NCBI RefSeq assembly: GCF_022682495.2 | Contig: NC_071398.1 | Location: forward strand, 94,019,705-94,083,704 | DNA length: 64,000 bases | Reading direction: 5' to 3' | From: Desmodus rotundus | Taxonomy: Eukaryota > Chordata > Mammalia > Chiroptera > Phyllostomidae | Part shown: positions 12,531 to 24,960 of the stretch, piece after piece | Position numbering within the stretch: position 1 is the first letter of the stretch | Layout: each line of letters starts with the position of its first letter | Position numbers and translations under genes: made by a program | Notes under the pieces: model-generated | The model's database searches: none | What the model was told of the DNA's origin: nothing | The model's input: the letters and a program-made list of their open reading frames with translations, nothing else

Positions 12531-13206
12531 TGTTGACATTTTCCAACTCAAGACATTTCCACTCCAGGATCCATGGTTTATAAAATCCTTTTAGTTACAG
12601 ACCTTTCCCAAACATACACAAAGTGGAAAGCATCATCTTATCAACCCCTCTGTACCCACCATTTAGCTTCAACCAACAATCATAGATCCACGGCCAGCCT
12701 GGTTCCCAGAGTCCACGATGAACCACTGGGCATGGGATCGAATCAGTGGAATGGGGCATTTACCCCCTAGGAGCGGAGGTAGAGCAGCACTCTGTGCGGG
12801 GTGGTTAGGAAAGCCTTTGTGAGGTCTGCTTCAGGTAACCTCTCCTCCCCATCTCCTCTCACCAGCTGACCACCCAGGCTTCTCGTGAAGCCCTACAGGA
12901 ATGCTCCATCCCTGCTCCGTCCCTGTTCCTGTGCTCACGATGTGTGAGGCCTGATCCAAAGGAAAAGTGCACGGGAAGAACTCAGTTTGGTAAGTGTACG
13001 TGCTTAGTTTGGGAAGGAAGAATTTTCCACTGAGCCTTGTTACTGCCAAGGGGGTGAGGGTCCAGAGGAACAAGCTCAGAGTGTAAGACCTTAGAAGTAG
13101 CCGTGGACTAAGACCAGCTATCTCTGTGGGCTCCTGGAGCTGGTGGCTGATGGTCGCTCAATCAGCCCACGTGCACCTTAAGCATTTTGTGTTATGAGAT
13201 GGGCAT

Positions 13207-13419
13207 GGCCCTGGCTGGTGTGGCTCAGTTGGTTGGAGCTTTGTCTGTTAAGTTGAAAGGTCTTGGGTTTGATTTCTGGTCAGGGCACATGCCTGGGTTG
13301 CAGGTTCGATCCCCAGTCGGAGCATGTATAAGATGCAACCGATTGATGTTTTTCTCTTGCATCATTGTTACTCTCCCTTTCCTTCTCCTTCCCTTCCCCT
13401 ATATCTAAAAATCAGTAGG
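13207..13419 (+). repeat. Ves-like SINE with two B-box-like segments
   Basis: It begins CCCTGGCTGGTGTGGCTCAG and shows two successive B-box-like segments, GGGTTTGATTTCTGG near 13265 and AGGTTCGATCCCCAG near 13302. They are separated by the 'cagggcacatgcctgggttg' linker. The tail is a decayed pyrimidine-rich run ending in TCTAAAAATC. Only a weak 6-bp flanking repeat (ggcatg) is visible. Confidence 0.85.
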
Positions 13420-13689
13420 CATGTCGTTGGGTGAGGATTTTTAGAAAAAGAAAGAGAGGCACAAATTATGATGGCAGGAAACAGTTGACTTAGGAGAGCC
13501 ACAGAACGTGGGGTGTACGAGAGGGTGCTGGAAGGCTGATTTGCAAAGATCTTGGTGTGATTTGAAGTAGCTCTTTCCAAGTCTCCGTCGTTGAGGAGCT
13601 AGTCCTCTGTTGTCCCTTCTGCCTTCTCCCTTCCTCCCATACTTTCCTCGGGGTCTGGGAGGAAGAATCAGGGACTTGGCCTACATAGA

Positions 13690-13860
13690 TCTGACTGGCG
13701 TTCAGTTTCTGCCTCTCCCTGTTGTGTGACCTCAGCCTGTTTCCAAACTTGCCTAAATCTCAGCTTCCTGATCTTGAAAAGGGGCAACTGTGCTGTGCGG
13801 TTTACATTTGTAGAGCGTCTCAAACGGTGCGTGGCACATGGGAGTAAGTTCCTCAGAAAC
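13690..13860 (+). repeat. MIR SINE fragment
   Basis: Sense MIR features include 'ccctgttgtgtgacctcagcc', 'tctcagcttcctgatcttgaaaaggggcaac' and 'tagagcgtctcaaacggtgcgtggcacatggg'. The 5' end is weak. Confidence 0.7.
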
Positions 13861-14234
13861 CAGGGCTGGGAAATTCTCTGCCGTTGCTGTGAGACACTCC
13901 TTCCGCTTTCATTAATGAAGATGTGGAGTTCCTCAGTGGTGTGCGCCCATAACTAGTATTATTCATGTTTTACAAAGGAGGGCATGAAAGTAACCAAGAA
14001 TCCTGGTTGGACTGTACGTCCCAGTGACCCACATCCCACATGTAGTTTGGAAAAGATCCAGGACCCGGGGGCCCAGGTGTACCTTCCTCAGTCCCCTCTC
14101 ACTCGGCTGCTAACTTTAACTTCCTGTTATCTCCTCATTAGCAGCTGGGAAGGTACTGACAAGCAAAGGCCTCCTCCTGCCACCATGTCATCCCCAGGGT
14201 CATCGCCAGGCCCAACAGTGCAAGAGGCTCAGTG

Positions 14235-14400
14235 TACCTTCCCTGTGCCTGGCGCTGGGATAATCAGCGCGCGCGTGTGTGCGAACGTGTTCCTTACAAC
14301 AGTGTGAGCATCATTAGTTTTCCTTCTCTTCTTTTTAAGATTAGGAAATAGAAGACCAAAGAGTTGGAGTAACTTGCCAAAAGCCAAAATTGCAATTGTG
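14235..14400 (-). repeat. MIR SINE, antisense
   Basis: The segments 'cctgtgcctggcgctgggataatc', 'ccttacaacagtgtgagcatcatta' and 'ttaggaaatagaagaccaaagagttggagtaacttgccaa' follow antisense MIR order. Confidence 0.65.
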
Positions 14401-14825
14401 TCGTCCCCTCTGGCTAGCCCCTGAGAGCCACCTCCCATGCTCAGGAACCAGGACGGGGTGGGGGTGGGGGTACAGGGACAAGGGCCAGGCTGTTGCATCC
14501 CGTACGAAGGTGTCAGCTGGCTGGCCAGATCTACAGCCCCATTTGGGACTGGTAGGCACGTGATGGGCACCTAATTCCTCTTCACGAAGGAGCCCTCTCA
14601 GGTTGTTTTGCTAAGCGTATGTCGTGTTGTAAGTACAGCAAAATTGTTCAGAGGTTCCAAAAGTTTTTATAATAAATTCTCTGACAAATAAGGGGTGATG
14701 ACTCCAGGCCCTCGTGTATGGAAGAGAATCCTTGGGCACCGAGGTAACGTGGCTCCCAAGCAGGTGGTGTCCTCTTGAGCTGCCATTCCTCCCTGGCAGA
14801 AGTTTCCGGAACCTCCCTCCTGGAG

Positions 14826-15058
14826 TAGAGCAGTTAGCAGGGCGGGTGCTGGAGGCAGACAGCCTGGGTTCAGACTCCACGCTCTACCTTTCTAACTCAT
14901 TGGTCTTCGGCAGATACTGGCCCCTCAGTCTCAGCGTCATCCTCCGTGAAACAGGCACAGTAAAAGTGTCCGACTCACAGGGTTGTTTGGAGAAGTAAAT
15001 GAGTTAATGCTTATTAAAACTGTAGCATAGTACCTGGTAAGTATTAAATGCTTATTAG
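14826..15058 (+). repeat. MIR SINE, near full length
   Basis: The tRNA-like head 'gaggcagacagcctgggttcagactccacgctc' is followed by the core and by 'acagggttgtttggagaagtaaatgagttaatgc'. A 'tagcatagtacctggtaagtattaaatgc' tail completes it. This is the best-preserved MIR of the window. Confidence 0.8.
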
Positions 15059-15585
15059 CATGCAGTGGCTAACATAGCAAACACTTCTCCAGACTATCAG
15101 CTATCCCCCCCCCACCCCCCCACTGGCGAGCAGTTTCCACCAACTCCACCCTCACTTGCTTCGCTGTCTGCTTTGGAAATTGGATAAGAGTAGAGCTGGG
15201 CCGCAATGCCCTCTTGCCTAGAAGGTGCCACCCATGCCTTTCTGCCAGTGTTTCTCCTACCAAATCCATCACAGTTGAATAGGTTTTTAGCCATAAAGTA
15301 AAATTAAATAAAAAAGAGTTTCGAGGTCAAGACATACTGAAATATGTGGCCGAACAAAGTTAAAATGTGTTTCTTTACTGCAGGACTTTCCGACCCTCTG
15401 CCATTCTCAGGACCTGGCAAACCTCCCGTGGTCCAAGACGGGGGAGTGGGGGGAGGGGAACCAAGCCCCCGAACTTTCTCCAAGCACAGACCTTTTATTT
15501 CTTCATGACATTCATTAACCGCTTAAAAGCCACTAATAGTCTACCAAACCGAGATGGGTAACATTTCACTTGGATTGGCCTTGAA

Positions 15586-15749
15586 ATGGTGTTTCTCAAA
15601 GTGTGGTCTTTTTTATATCACCTGCTATTAAACGGCAGTTTTCTGCATTTTACCCAAGACCTGAAGAATCCGACTCTCTGAAGGAGGGGCTGAAGATTCT
15701 GCATTTTAACAAGATCCCCAGGTGCACACAGAATTTTGAGAACCACTGT
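15586..15749 (+). repeat. MER5A-type hAT element
   Basis: It starts near GTTTCTCAAAGTGTGGTC and ends TTTTGAGAACCACTG, which form the expected hAT terminal inverted repeat. Between them 'ctgcattttaacaagatccccaggtg' matches the MER5A interior. No clean 8-bp target duplication remains. Confidence 0.8.
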
Positions 15750-15904
15750 GTTAAAGAAAACACTTCCCTAATTGTGGAATTCTTTACATTTGAAATACTG
15801 AATACTAAATTTTCCTTCATTGGCAAGATAATTTGTCAACTCCGGAAAAAACCCATATTGTAATGGAAAGAGGGTGCTATGGGGAGGTTCGTGTAACTGC
15901 CTAA

Positions 15905-16020
15905 GCCTGAGAAGGTTCCCCAGGGCTAGGTAGCATGCCAAGGCACGCAGAATATGATGACAAATAAGACTCCAATCCTGCCTTCACGGCGTGTAGAGTC
16001 TGTAATGGACAAGGGACCCA
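15905..16020 (-). repeat. Possible L2 fragment, antisense
   Basis: The run 'gctaggtagcatgccaaggcacgcagaatatgatgacaaataagactccaatcctgcc' follows the antisense L2 'locus' commonly seen in mammals (size of tumour-like 'ctaggcactggggatacaa...aagacaggtccctgcc'). The match is loose. Confidence 0.4.
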
Positions 16021-17639
16021 GGGACACGGCTCCGTCTCTGGCAAAACATCCCTGTAGGACCTTGGTGGCAGTGACCTTAGTACTCAAGTTCACAAGGGTT
16101 AGAGCGGATTTATTCTGGAAATCAAAGTAGGGAGAGGGAGAATTAATATCTCTTGAAATGGCTCAGTCGCAAAGGAACCACCAAGATAGCAGCTTTTGTT
16201 TTGTTTCGTGTCTTGATATCCTTAAAAAAAATGCTGCAGGAAACAGGGCGAAGAAGTCAAGGAAGCAAAGGATGAGAGTGGGGAGTAAACGGAGGGGAGA
16301 CCTAATAGCTAGATGAGGTGTGGAAAGAGAAAACCCCAGCCCTGCTGACTCTGTTCGGTTTCAGGTAGGAAATAACAGGATTAGAATGTCAAATTGCTGA
16401 GTCCTGCAGACCTGAACCATAAACCCTCTCTAAGCTACTCAGCTTTTTCCCTCTGCAGTCCCTAATTAAATATTGCTTCGAAAGAAATAAAATAAAATAA
16501 AGCCTTTGGGGAGTCAACTAGAATTGCATCTTGTTAGTCTGTGGCAGGGCTGGTCATCTGGTTGACCTACACCAGGCGCTGAGAGAGGAGAGGAGCTATA
16601 GGGGAAACATCAGGGTACCAGAGGTCTCATCTCTGTCTTCAACGTTACATAATCCCTTCTTGTTTCATATGCAACCTTAGTGGCATCTTTTTTCCCCATG
16701 TAACTTCTTGGCCCTAACCGGCAATAATCGAACATATGCCGGATTCCCCGTCTCAGATTTAGGCAGAGCTGTGAACCAGAGGGTCCAATCCAAGAACATT
16801 GTAAGTAGCATTTGAAGACCAAAAATCATCTGTGTCCACCTGGAGGAACCATCAGGCAAAGTTTAGGAGTCCCCCCAAGTCAGGGTGGCTCAACAATTCC
16901 TCCTCCTTTGTGCTGATTTCATCTGTGATCCAGATAATGTGTTTATATGTTTATGTTCTTGCACATGAAGCTTGCTATGTGGGTATGTTCCTCAGCCTCA
17001 TGTCACTCAGGTCATGTAAACCCAGTGTCTGTGTCCCGAGCTTGGTGGTTGGTATCTTTATGCTCAAATATCTGACTCTAGCACCTGAGGCCACTTCAGG
17101 CCATTGTCCACTGTGCTCTCCCTGCCGAGGTGGAGTACCTCTGCCACCGAAGAATTCCACCCTAGCAGAGACCTGTCATGGGCTCTGTGTTCTTCTGCCG
17201 TTTGCCTGTGCAAAAGCTATCATTTCTCCATATGCATATGGCATGTGTCAACTGTTTCAAAATTAGCCAATTTTCCTAAGCATAAAAGTGGATTTTTGTC
17301 ATATCACACGAACCATATATCACAGAAACAAACCGGTTTTTGTTGTGGCATTTTTTTTGCTTTCCAAAATGCATTAAGTCTTTTTAAGTCACTGCCAAAT
17401 CTATTTCGCTCACTGCATTTGTGAGATACATTTAAAGGAACCAAGCTGAGGGAAAAAAATACTTCAGACTCTGCTGTCGCCTAGAAAGAAATCTAGTTCA
17501 TTACCAAACCAGACACACCTAGGAGGCTGGATCAATTCCCCTGCTTGTAAATAATAAAGACAGCATTTGGATGCTGCCCTGCACTCAGCTTTTGGGATAG
17601 AGCAAAAATAATAAACATATCACTAAAACGATTAAGAAA

Positions 17640-17880
17640 AACAGGTGCCACTTACAGAGCCATTCTGCGTATATAGGCATTATGGGAAAGGCTAACTTTG
17701 CATGATTTCCTTTCATACTCAAAACAGTCCGGTGACATGGGATTTACTACGTCCATTTGACAGACGTGGAACCTGAGGCTTGCGTAGCTAAGCACCTAGC
17801 AGAGCTTGCCAAACACTTGAACCCAAGTTAATCCTCCCTGAGCCTGTTCTCTTGGTGACAAGGCCATCTCCCGCATCAGC
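17640..17880 (-). repeat. MIR SINE, antisense
   Basis: The segments 'tactcaaaacagtccggtgacatggg', 'ccatttgacagacgtggaacctgaggcttg' and 'cttgaacccaagttaatcctccctgagcctgttct' follow antisense MIR order through the tRNA-like head. Confidence 0.75.
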
Positions 17881-18299
17881 AAAAGCCCGTTAGACCACAG
17901 GGGCAACCACTATGCGCTCTTGCATGCCAGGCTTCTCCTCCTGATGAGGGTCCATGTGTGCTGTCAGGGACTCGATGGCCTGGGGTCTCTCTCAGTCAGA
18001 TAATCCCCATGGAGCTTTGGAGGGGGTAGGGGCACGGGGCCTCCCACGTTCTCCTGCCACCAGCCCAAGGCACTGTCTTGAAGGCCGTGGATTACAGCAG
18101 CCTTCTGCGGAGAGTCTGCCTGCCCCTGAACAGTGCCTCCCCACAGTGCCTCCCCACAGTGCCCAGATCGGCATGATGCAGTGCCCACCCCGAAGGGGCA
18201 GCTGTCTTTGCGGTGAGTTTTGAGGGGCCTACAGTTCCTCTCAAGAGGGAAGAACATGAGTCTCCCACTTGGCCTAAAAATCTGTGGGTTTCTCGTTCC

Positions 18300-18385
18300 A
18301 GCTGCTGGAGTGTTAATTGAAAGGGCAGCATATCAAATCGTTATTAGTCATTAATACTTCGGCACCAATTAGTTGATCAGGTTAC
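18300..18385. promoter_or_regulatory. Candidate homeodomain-site cluster
   Basis: Within about 80 bases lie GTGTTAATTGAAAG, a TATTAGTCATTAATAC segment and CCAATTAGTTGATCAGG, giving at least four TAAT/ATTA cores. No repeat family matches. It sits just left of the compound microsatellite at 18522. Regulatory function is inference. Confidence 0.25.
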
Positions 18386-18520
18386 TGAGAGATGTGCAGG
18401 GCCCCGAGGGAAGGATATCATTTGGAGGGAGGGGGTGGGGAGGGCTGGCAGCGAGAGGGTGCTGGCATTTAAGGGGAGAATGGGTGAGAAGGGAGGGAGG
18501 GAGTGAGGACCACAGTATTG

Positions 18521-18521
<1 letters not shown>

Positions 18522-18610
<89 letters not shown>
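18522..18610. repeat. Compound (CT)n(CA)n microsatellite
   Basis: About 46 bases of uninterrupted CT repeat pass directly into about 44 bases of CA repeat. Both halves are perfect, which suggests high length polymorphism. The CT half is a polypurine/polypyrimidine tract able to form H-DNA and the CA half can form Z-DNA. Confidence 0.98.
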
Positions 18611-18612
<2 letters not shown>

Positions 18613-19464
18613 CTGTCCTTGCCCCTGTGGAGCCTTCCGGGACCTCACTTATAAGCAAGGGTTTTAGAAAAGGTACCAGCCACTCCTGAGCAACCTTCCC
18701 TGAGAACCTTGACCACGCCTCCACGGCTGGGGGCGTGTAACACAGCCTTTGGCCTCTAGGGGTCTCCAGCACCCCGAGGTTTCAGGAGGATGCTGACCTT
18801 GCTCTGTCATCCCCAAGGGCTCAATCCCAAAGAGCTAACTACGGAGGCAGGTGCATGGAGCCCCCAGGACCCCATCACCTGGGAGCCCTGTTCATCCGCC
18901 TGCCCTGCCCCTGCCCTACGGGCTATTTATAGCGCGTTGAACTGCTGAACGCTAGGTGGGGGTGGGGTAGGGGAGCAGAAGCTGCCTGTCCCCGCACTCC
19001 TTACTGAGGCTTGAGCATTCCTCTGCCTCAAGGGGATTGCAAGGACTTCCCTCTGCAGCCCCACTGCACACTGCTCCAGGCTCCCAGACTGCCGCTGAGC
19101 AGGAGTCTCTACCCTCCCCAGTCCCTGTCCCAGACCCTCAACCTGGCAAACAGGATGCTGCAAGGGCCTGGGAGGGTGCGGTGGGGCAGGGTCCCATAAT
19201 CACCAAGGTCTGCTGGCCATAGAAGCTGGATGCTGATGGCCAGGATCTCCTTGAGGTTGAGGATGAAGAAGGGACAGTGAGGGAGGACCACAGCCTGGGT
19301 CTGGGGAGACCTCAGTGCCCTATGAAAGCAGAGCCTTTGAAGGACAGAGGATCCACAGAGAATTTTTCTGTCAAATCTTAAAACAGAGCAGTATTGGAAA
19401 AAGTAAGAAACTTGGAGAGAGACGACATCGTTCTGGGTCCACCCTTAAAGAGACCCTGGCTCTC

Positions 19465-19640
19465 TAACCCATCCCACGGCATGGGTTTGAATCCCAGCTC
19501 CACTACTCACAAGCTGTGAGATCTTGGATAATTGACTTACCCACTCTCAGCTTAGCTTTTCTCATCTTCAAAATGGGGATCATGGTATCTCCTTTACAGG
19601 GAGTTGTTAGAACTGACTAAGATTTTACACTGATACTTCA
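19465..19640 (+). repeat. MIR SINE
   Basis: The head 'ggcatgggtttgaatcccagctccactactcacaagctgtgagatcttgg' and the 'cttcaaaatggggatcatggtatctcc' core are clear. The 3' end is cut near 19640. Confidence 0.8.
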
Positions 19641-20464
19641 CGGCGCCCGCCACCCAGCCGGTGTCTCCTCATACGCACTGAATTTCACGCATCCTAACCC
19701 ACCGAGAATAAAGGGGGCACCAGCGATTTTTCCTGGGCTCACTGAACTTCACAGGTGTGGCGGCTGGTGAGAATCTTAGTTTAAAATCAGTTTGGCATGT
19801 CACCTGTTATTTGAAATCAACCTCAAGTCTTGCTTTTTAAAGGAATTCTGGAGTATGGTGGTTTCCAATGTGTCTGGAACAACCTTTAGGTCTCCGGAAG
19901 GTGACTCAGGGACCACTTGTGGGTGAGGAAGGAGAAGTGACATGCGGGGGAGCTCCAGGCCCCCTGGGCCCACTCCCACCGGGGAGGTCTGCTTTCATCT
20001 GCTTCATATGTTGGTGCTCGAAGTAAGGGTTTATTTGCCTACCTAAGTGAGGGTTTATTTCTCTGCTGCTTTTGTAAAAGGTTAAAACCCACTGCTAATA
20101 GACATTCTTGTGTAATTCAGGGAAAACTTTTCCTCCAAGCCGAAGGACACTCAAATCTGATTTTGTTGTGGAAGCCTGCTCTTTTGGAAAAGGACCACAC
20201 CTGCATTCAGAAGCAGAGGCACTTGAAATACTGAACCCACCCACACTCGGTACTCAGGGTGTAAAGCATGGCGCTTGCAACTGGGCAGCGTTTCTGAACG
20301 GGCACCAACCTGCTTGGCCTGGCCTGGAAATCCCCCAAGGGTCTACCCAGTGCCTGCGGCCCACTTCTGACTGAGGTAGCCCTGACCTGGGAGCAGTTAC
20401 CCTGACCTTGACCACAGAGGTGCCCTACCCTTGGGCATGACCTAAAACCAGCAATCACAGTGCA

Positions 20465-20690
20465 AAGCCCAGTATTGACGAGTGTATGCTTTGGGATCTG
20501 ACAAAGCTGGGTTCACCTCTGAGCTCCGCCTCTTCCTCATCGTGTGACCTCAAATCTCTCTGAACTTTCATTTCCTCGTCTATTAACAGACGCTCACAAC
20601 CCTTCTCAGAGGGTTGGTCAATGATTAAATGAGACAGTGCCTGGAAAGCACTTCGCATGGTGCCTGGCATATGGTGACTACAGCCAGGAA
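20465..20690 (+). repeat. MIR SINE, near full length
   Basis: It contains 'gggatctgacaaagctgggttcacctctgagctccgcc', 'cgtgtgacctcaaatctctctgaac', 'atgattaaatgagacagtgcctgg' and 'catggtgcctggcatatggtgac' in MIR order. Confidence 0.8.
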
Positions 20691-20824
20691 CGCCCTGACT
20701 CACTGGCGTCACCAGCACGTCCTGAAGCCACTACCTGACTCGGAGCACAGCTGAACGCTGTCCTTGTCCTCCGTGGAAGTCGGTGTCTTACGAACTTTCA
20801 TACTTGGGGACACAAACCATCAGC

Positions 20825-21045
20825 TGCCATTTCCCGAATGCCCATTGGGTAGCAGGTAGCTTTGCTGAAATTTTTAAATCGTTTTTTCTAATTTTCACGA
20901 TGGCTGGACAAGATAAGGGATTATTTTCCATCTCACTAGAGGGGATACTAGGTTCACAAAGGCTGTGTAACGTATCTAAGGTTACACGCTCAGTGACCAG
21001 ACTAGACTGAGGCCCAGGTTGGTCCGACCCAGCAGTCGCAGGCCT
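20825..21045 (-). repeat. MIR SINE, antisense
   Basis: Antisense MIR order is visible: 'ctaattttcacgatggctgg', 'tctcactagaggggatactaggttcacaaagg', 'taaggttacacgctcagtgaccagactag' and 'gaggcccaggttggtccgaccc'. Confidence 0.7.
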
Positions 21046-22149
21046 TGAGTGCGCACCTTGCTGGCGCTCAGCGCTTTCCTGCAGAGTCTGAATGTCAGCT
21101 CCTCGGTGCTTTGTCTTTCTTGGGGGATTAATGTAGTCTGTACACAGGCATGACACTTACTTCATAAGGTTATGATAAAAATTAGATAAAGATAATATAA
21201 AAAGAATGAACAATTTTTATCATAGAGTAGGCTTTGGATAGATATTAACTATGTATGAAGCTCCCCTACCTGCTTTAGCTGCTATCCGAACGGTTTCTTT
21301 TTTAATGTTGTTATGAGAAATACTCATAGAGAGGATAATATGTATTGTGTATATACATGTGGTGTGGCATGTGTGCTTGTGCATATATGTGTACACATGT
21401 ACATTTATGTAGATATACATGGAAAGTTATAGCACAAACTACTATCTAGTCAAAACCAGAACAGCTAGCACCTTGGGAACACCCCCTTCTGTGAGTCCCT
21501 CCTGAACAAATTCCCATTTTCCCTCCAGTCCAATTCACTTCTCATCTTGTTAAGAAATAATTTTCCGTTTCTCTTTTGCTCATGTCTCTGAGTTGTCCCC
21601 AGCCTTTTTGCTGTGCCTGTCCCTTTCCTAAGGTTCTGAGTGACGTGTCCTTCCCAGGACAGGAGTAAAACATCGTGGTTCACCAGAGCAGCGATGTGGG
21701 TGTGTATGCGTGTCTGTCTGCACTGTTTGCCTCTGTGGAGAGCAAACCAGGTGACTCGCAAGATATGTCCTAGCCCCAAAGAACTGAAGGGACAAGTGGG
21801 CTGGTGGGGGAGAGGGCTGGGAACATCCAGACAGCTTGCTGCTGCCCAGGGGCACCTGGGATCGAGTTGAGTCCCTCCCATGGTCAGGGGCAGAGGTCAT
21901 GCAGTGAAAGCCGTGGTTGCACCAAGTGCACGGTTCCTCTTTTTCAGACCCCAGACTCTCCCCCAGCCCGGGATGATTTCTCCCTCCCCCAGTGGACAGG
22001 CCAGGCCTCGATGTAAAGGTTCCCTCCTGGAAGAAGCTTTTCCCGATCATCACCTCCGTCACCCTCTCCTGCAGTACCCTAGTTTAATCATCTTAAATTC
22101 TCTCATTCATTTCTTTGTTCCCATGTTCGTTTCTCTGGATACCATAGTA

Positions 22150-22400
22150 ATAGGCAGTATGGACTCAAGAGCTAAACTGGGTTAGAACACCAGCTATACG
22201 CTTCCTGGCTGTGCAGTCTTGCCCAAATTCTTCCACCTGTCTGGGCCTCCAACTCACCATCTATAAGATGGGAGTATAGGATTCATTAAAATGGGAATTA
22301 CAGCACCGTTCGGTGAAGTCAATGAGTTAATGTATGTAAAACCTTTCAGTACAGTGCCTGGCCCAGAAGTACTATTCAGGTGTGTGCTATCATCAGCAAT
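22150..22400 (+). repeat. MIR SINE, near full length
   Basis: The order 'ggcagtatggactcaagagc', 'cttcctggctgtgcagtcttgcccaaattc', 'gtcaatgagttaatgtatgtaaaacc' and 'cagtacagtgcctggcccagaag' is that of sense MIR. Confidence 0.75.
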
Positions 22401-22639
22401 GTTAATAATAATCATTCTTGTGATTATCAGCCTATCTTCCCTCTACAGTTGAGCAACTCGGTGGCAGGGCTTTTGTCTGCGGCTCCCTGTCGAACCCCTA
22501 GTGCCCAAGAAGAGTCCCTGGCACATACTTAGAATCATATGCTGAGTCCCTGTCTCCTGAGAACTCTGTCTTACCGCCTGGATCCCAGCCTGCCTCGGAG
22601 AGCCCGAGACAGCCGCAGGAAGCAATCCTTACGGTGTGG

Positions 22640-23390
22640 TGGGCAGAGGGCGGGACAGGGTTTCCGTCAGATGCGTGGGAGTACAGAGGGGGAGGCAATT
22701 AATTCCCTCCCAGAGTCCCAGGGAAGTCTTCACAGAGGAAATAATCTTTAAAATCTTGAAGCTCAGTAACCCTCAGGAAACAGAGAGCGGGCAGGGGGAG
22801 GTTCCGCAGGTAAACAGCACAGCACGCCTGCCGCAGCCCTGAGGTGCCCAGGGAGCTGCCTGCCGCTTCAGGTTGCAGAAGGGAAGGGAGGAGTGAGGAG
22901 TTGCAAGCAGAGGCCGTGCGGCCAGCTCACGAAGACTCTCCTGTTTGCCATGCTAAGGAATTGGGATTTCATCCCGACAGCAGCGGGAGTCACTGGAGAG
23001 TTACAATGAGGGGGAAAACACGGTCACATTTACCATCATTGCCAAGATCGCCCTTGCTGCAGGAGGAGGCTGGACTGGCTAACCTTCGAGGGAAGAAACA
23101 GGGAGGCCAGGTGTTGGGCAAGTCCAGGTGAGACGGAAGAGACCCCAACAAAAGAGTGGGGGGGAGGCGTGGCTTTGAGGAACCACCAGAAGGTGAACCT
23201 TGTCAGGTCCTGGGGATTGATTGCATGTGAGGGGCCACGTGAGAGAAAGTGGGGTCCAGGACCACCCATATTTCTGTATTATGTTTCTGGGGGTTTGGCT
23301 GGGAACTTGGAGGAGGTAATTGGTTTATGTTGGTGCCTAATGAGTTCACCTTTGGACATTTTAATCTTGGCGATATCAAAGTCAAGACCT
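22640..23390 (-). repeat. L2 LINE internal region, antisense, degraded
   Basis: Scattered but ordered blocks match antisense L2, such as 'gggaagtcttcacagaggaaataatctttaaaatcttgaag', 'aaggaattgggatttcatcccgacagcagcgggagtcactgg' and 'ggtgcctaatgagttcacctttggacattttaatc'. There are many small indels, and the frames are broken throughout. The GC-rich part near 22800-22900 fits less well. Confidence 0.55.
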
Positions 23391-23411
23391 TGGGTAAGAA
23401 AGGATGTTGAC

Positions 23412-23565
23412 ACTTTTTGAGTATCTACCATGGACCTGGAACTGTGTTGGCCCCTGTGTGTATTTCATCTCATTTAACATTGAGAACAACACTTGGAAAG
23501 ACAAGACATTATCATTTTTTATTTTATAGCTGACGAAACACAGGCTCAGAGAGGTAGTGACGCCT
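23412..23565 (-). repeat. MIR SINE, antisense
   Basis: The segments 'tgagtatctaccatggacctggaactgtg', 'tctcatttaacattgagaacaacac' and 'tatagctgacgaaacacaggctcagagaggtagtgac' follow antisense MIR order. Confidence 0.75.
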
Positions 23566-24441
23566 ACTCCACATAGGTGACATTGAAGGACAACGAGTAA
23601 GCCAGTCTGACTGAGCAAGACTGAGTGAAATCACAGAAAGGGAAGGACTAGAAGATGAATGTATAGAGATGTTTGGGGACAGAGTGTGGGAAACTTTGAA
23701 TGGCGATATTAACCATTCCACAGGGGTGTTGTGAGACCCGGCTGAGAGAAAGTTTGTAAAATATTTTGTAAACTGTGGGATGCTGGCAAATATGAGAAGT
23801 GCAGGTTATGGCCAAACCTTATTGCAACGAGTAATAATAATGAGTGAATTACAATGTTCAAGTCTGTAATTATTAAATACAATTCAATCGGATGTCTTCT
23901 CCCCTTGCTTCTGGCTGATGGGCCCACAAAAGAATTTTGAACACAGCATGTCTTTCTTTGGCTGTCCCTGCCTGCCCCCTGCCCCCCGCACCCCCCCCCC
24001 CCACACACACTATGTGCATGTCTGGTTTGAAGGGGAGCTCTCAGGAGGAAAGATGATAATGTGGCAGAGATAAGAAGGAAGAAGGGGATTAGAAAATCAA
24101 ACACACCCAGCTGATCCCAACTCTTGAGTCCTCACACTTTAGAGTGAAACCCTAAAGATCATTTATTTGATTATTTCTACTGTCAGGCAGAAACTCAAAA
24201 ATATTAGGATGAAGGGACCAGGTCAGGCTACCTGCGGACTGTTCACGTGTGAAATGACAGCCGCTAGGCTCCTCGAATGCTTTGGGTAGGCCCAGTGAGT
24301 TGATGAGGTCCCTCAGGTAGAAGCCAGTGTAAGCTAGCTGTGGCCTCCGTGGCCTTGGACCTCAGGTGTCATCCCTCCCACTGCACTCTCTCTTCCCACG
24401 TCTCGGGCTCCTCCTGACTCACACCTCTGCAGGGCCTAGGC

Positions 24442-24960
24442 CAGCACTGTCGAAAAGATACATAATGCGAGCCGCATACATGATTTAACTTTCCCAGGAC
24501 CCCCATGAAAGAGTAAAAAGAGATGGGTGAAACTAATCTTGATATATTTTATTTAACCCAACCATTTTAACATGGAAACAATATTTAAAAATTACTGATG
24601 AGATATTTTATTTTTTAAAATTTATTTGTTAAAGATTTTACTTACTTATTTTTAGAGAGAGGGGAAGGGGAGGAGAAAGAGGGAGAGAAACATCAATGTG
24701 TGGTTGCCTCTCACGTGTGCCCTACTGGGGACCTGGCCCATAACCCAGGCATGTGCCCTGACTGGGAATTGAACCTGCGACCCTTTGGTTCACAGGCTGG
24801 CACTTAATCCACTAAGCCACACCAGTCAAGGCTCTATTCTTTTCTTTTTTTTTTTAATGATGTCTTCAAAATTCATTGTGTATTTTACACTGACAGCACA
24901 CTTTCAAGTGCCCAAGCTCCACGTGGGGCTGGTGGCCAGCGTCTCAGTAGCATAGTGCAG
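24442..24960 (+). repeat. Old medium-reiterated DNA element split by a Ves
   Basis: It starts CAGCACTGTCGAAAAGATAC and continues 'aatgcgagccgcatac', 'aaagagatgggtgaaactaatcttgatatattttatttaaccc' and 'attactgatgagatatttta'. It resumes after the Ves with 'gatgtcttcaaaattcattgtgtattttacac' and ends CATAGTGCAG. The same family recurs at 46230-46713. I recognise it as a common mammalian DNA-transposon-derived repeat but cannot name the family safely. Confidence 0.6.
24611..24833 (-). repeat. Ves SINE, antisense, inside an older element
   Basis: On the minus strand it reads GAGCCTTGACTGGTGTGG, then the B-box (GGTTCAATTCCC), the Ves middle, a TC-rich tract and an A-rich tail. It interrupts the element at 24442-24960, so it is the younger of the two. 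Confidence 0.92.

Noticed and set aside
18373..18772. Open frames encoding SLSLSL/HTHTHT runs
   Set aside because: They are translations of the CT/CA microsatellite.
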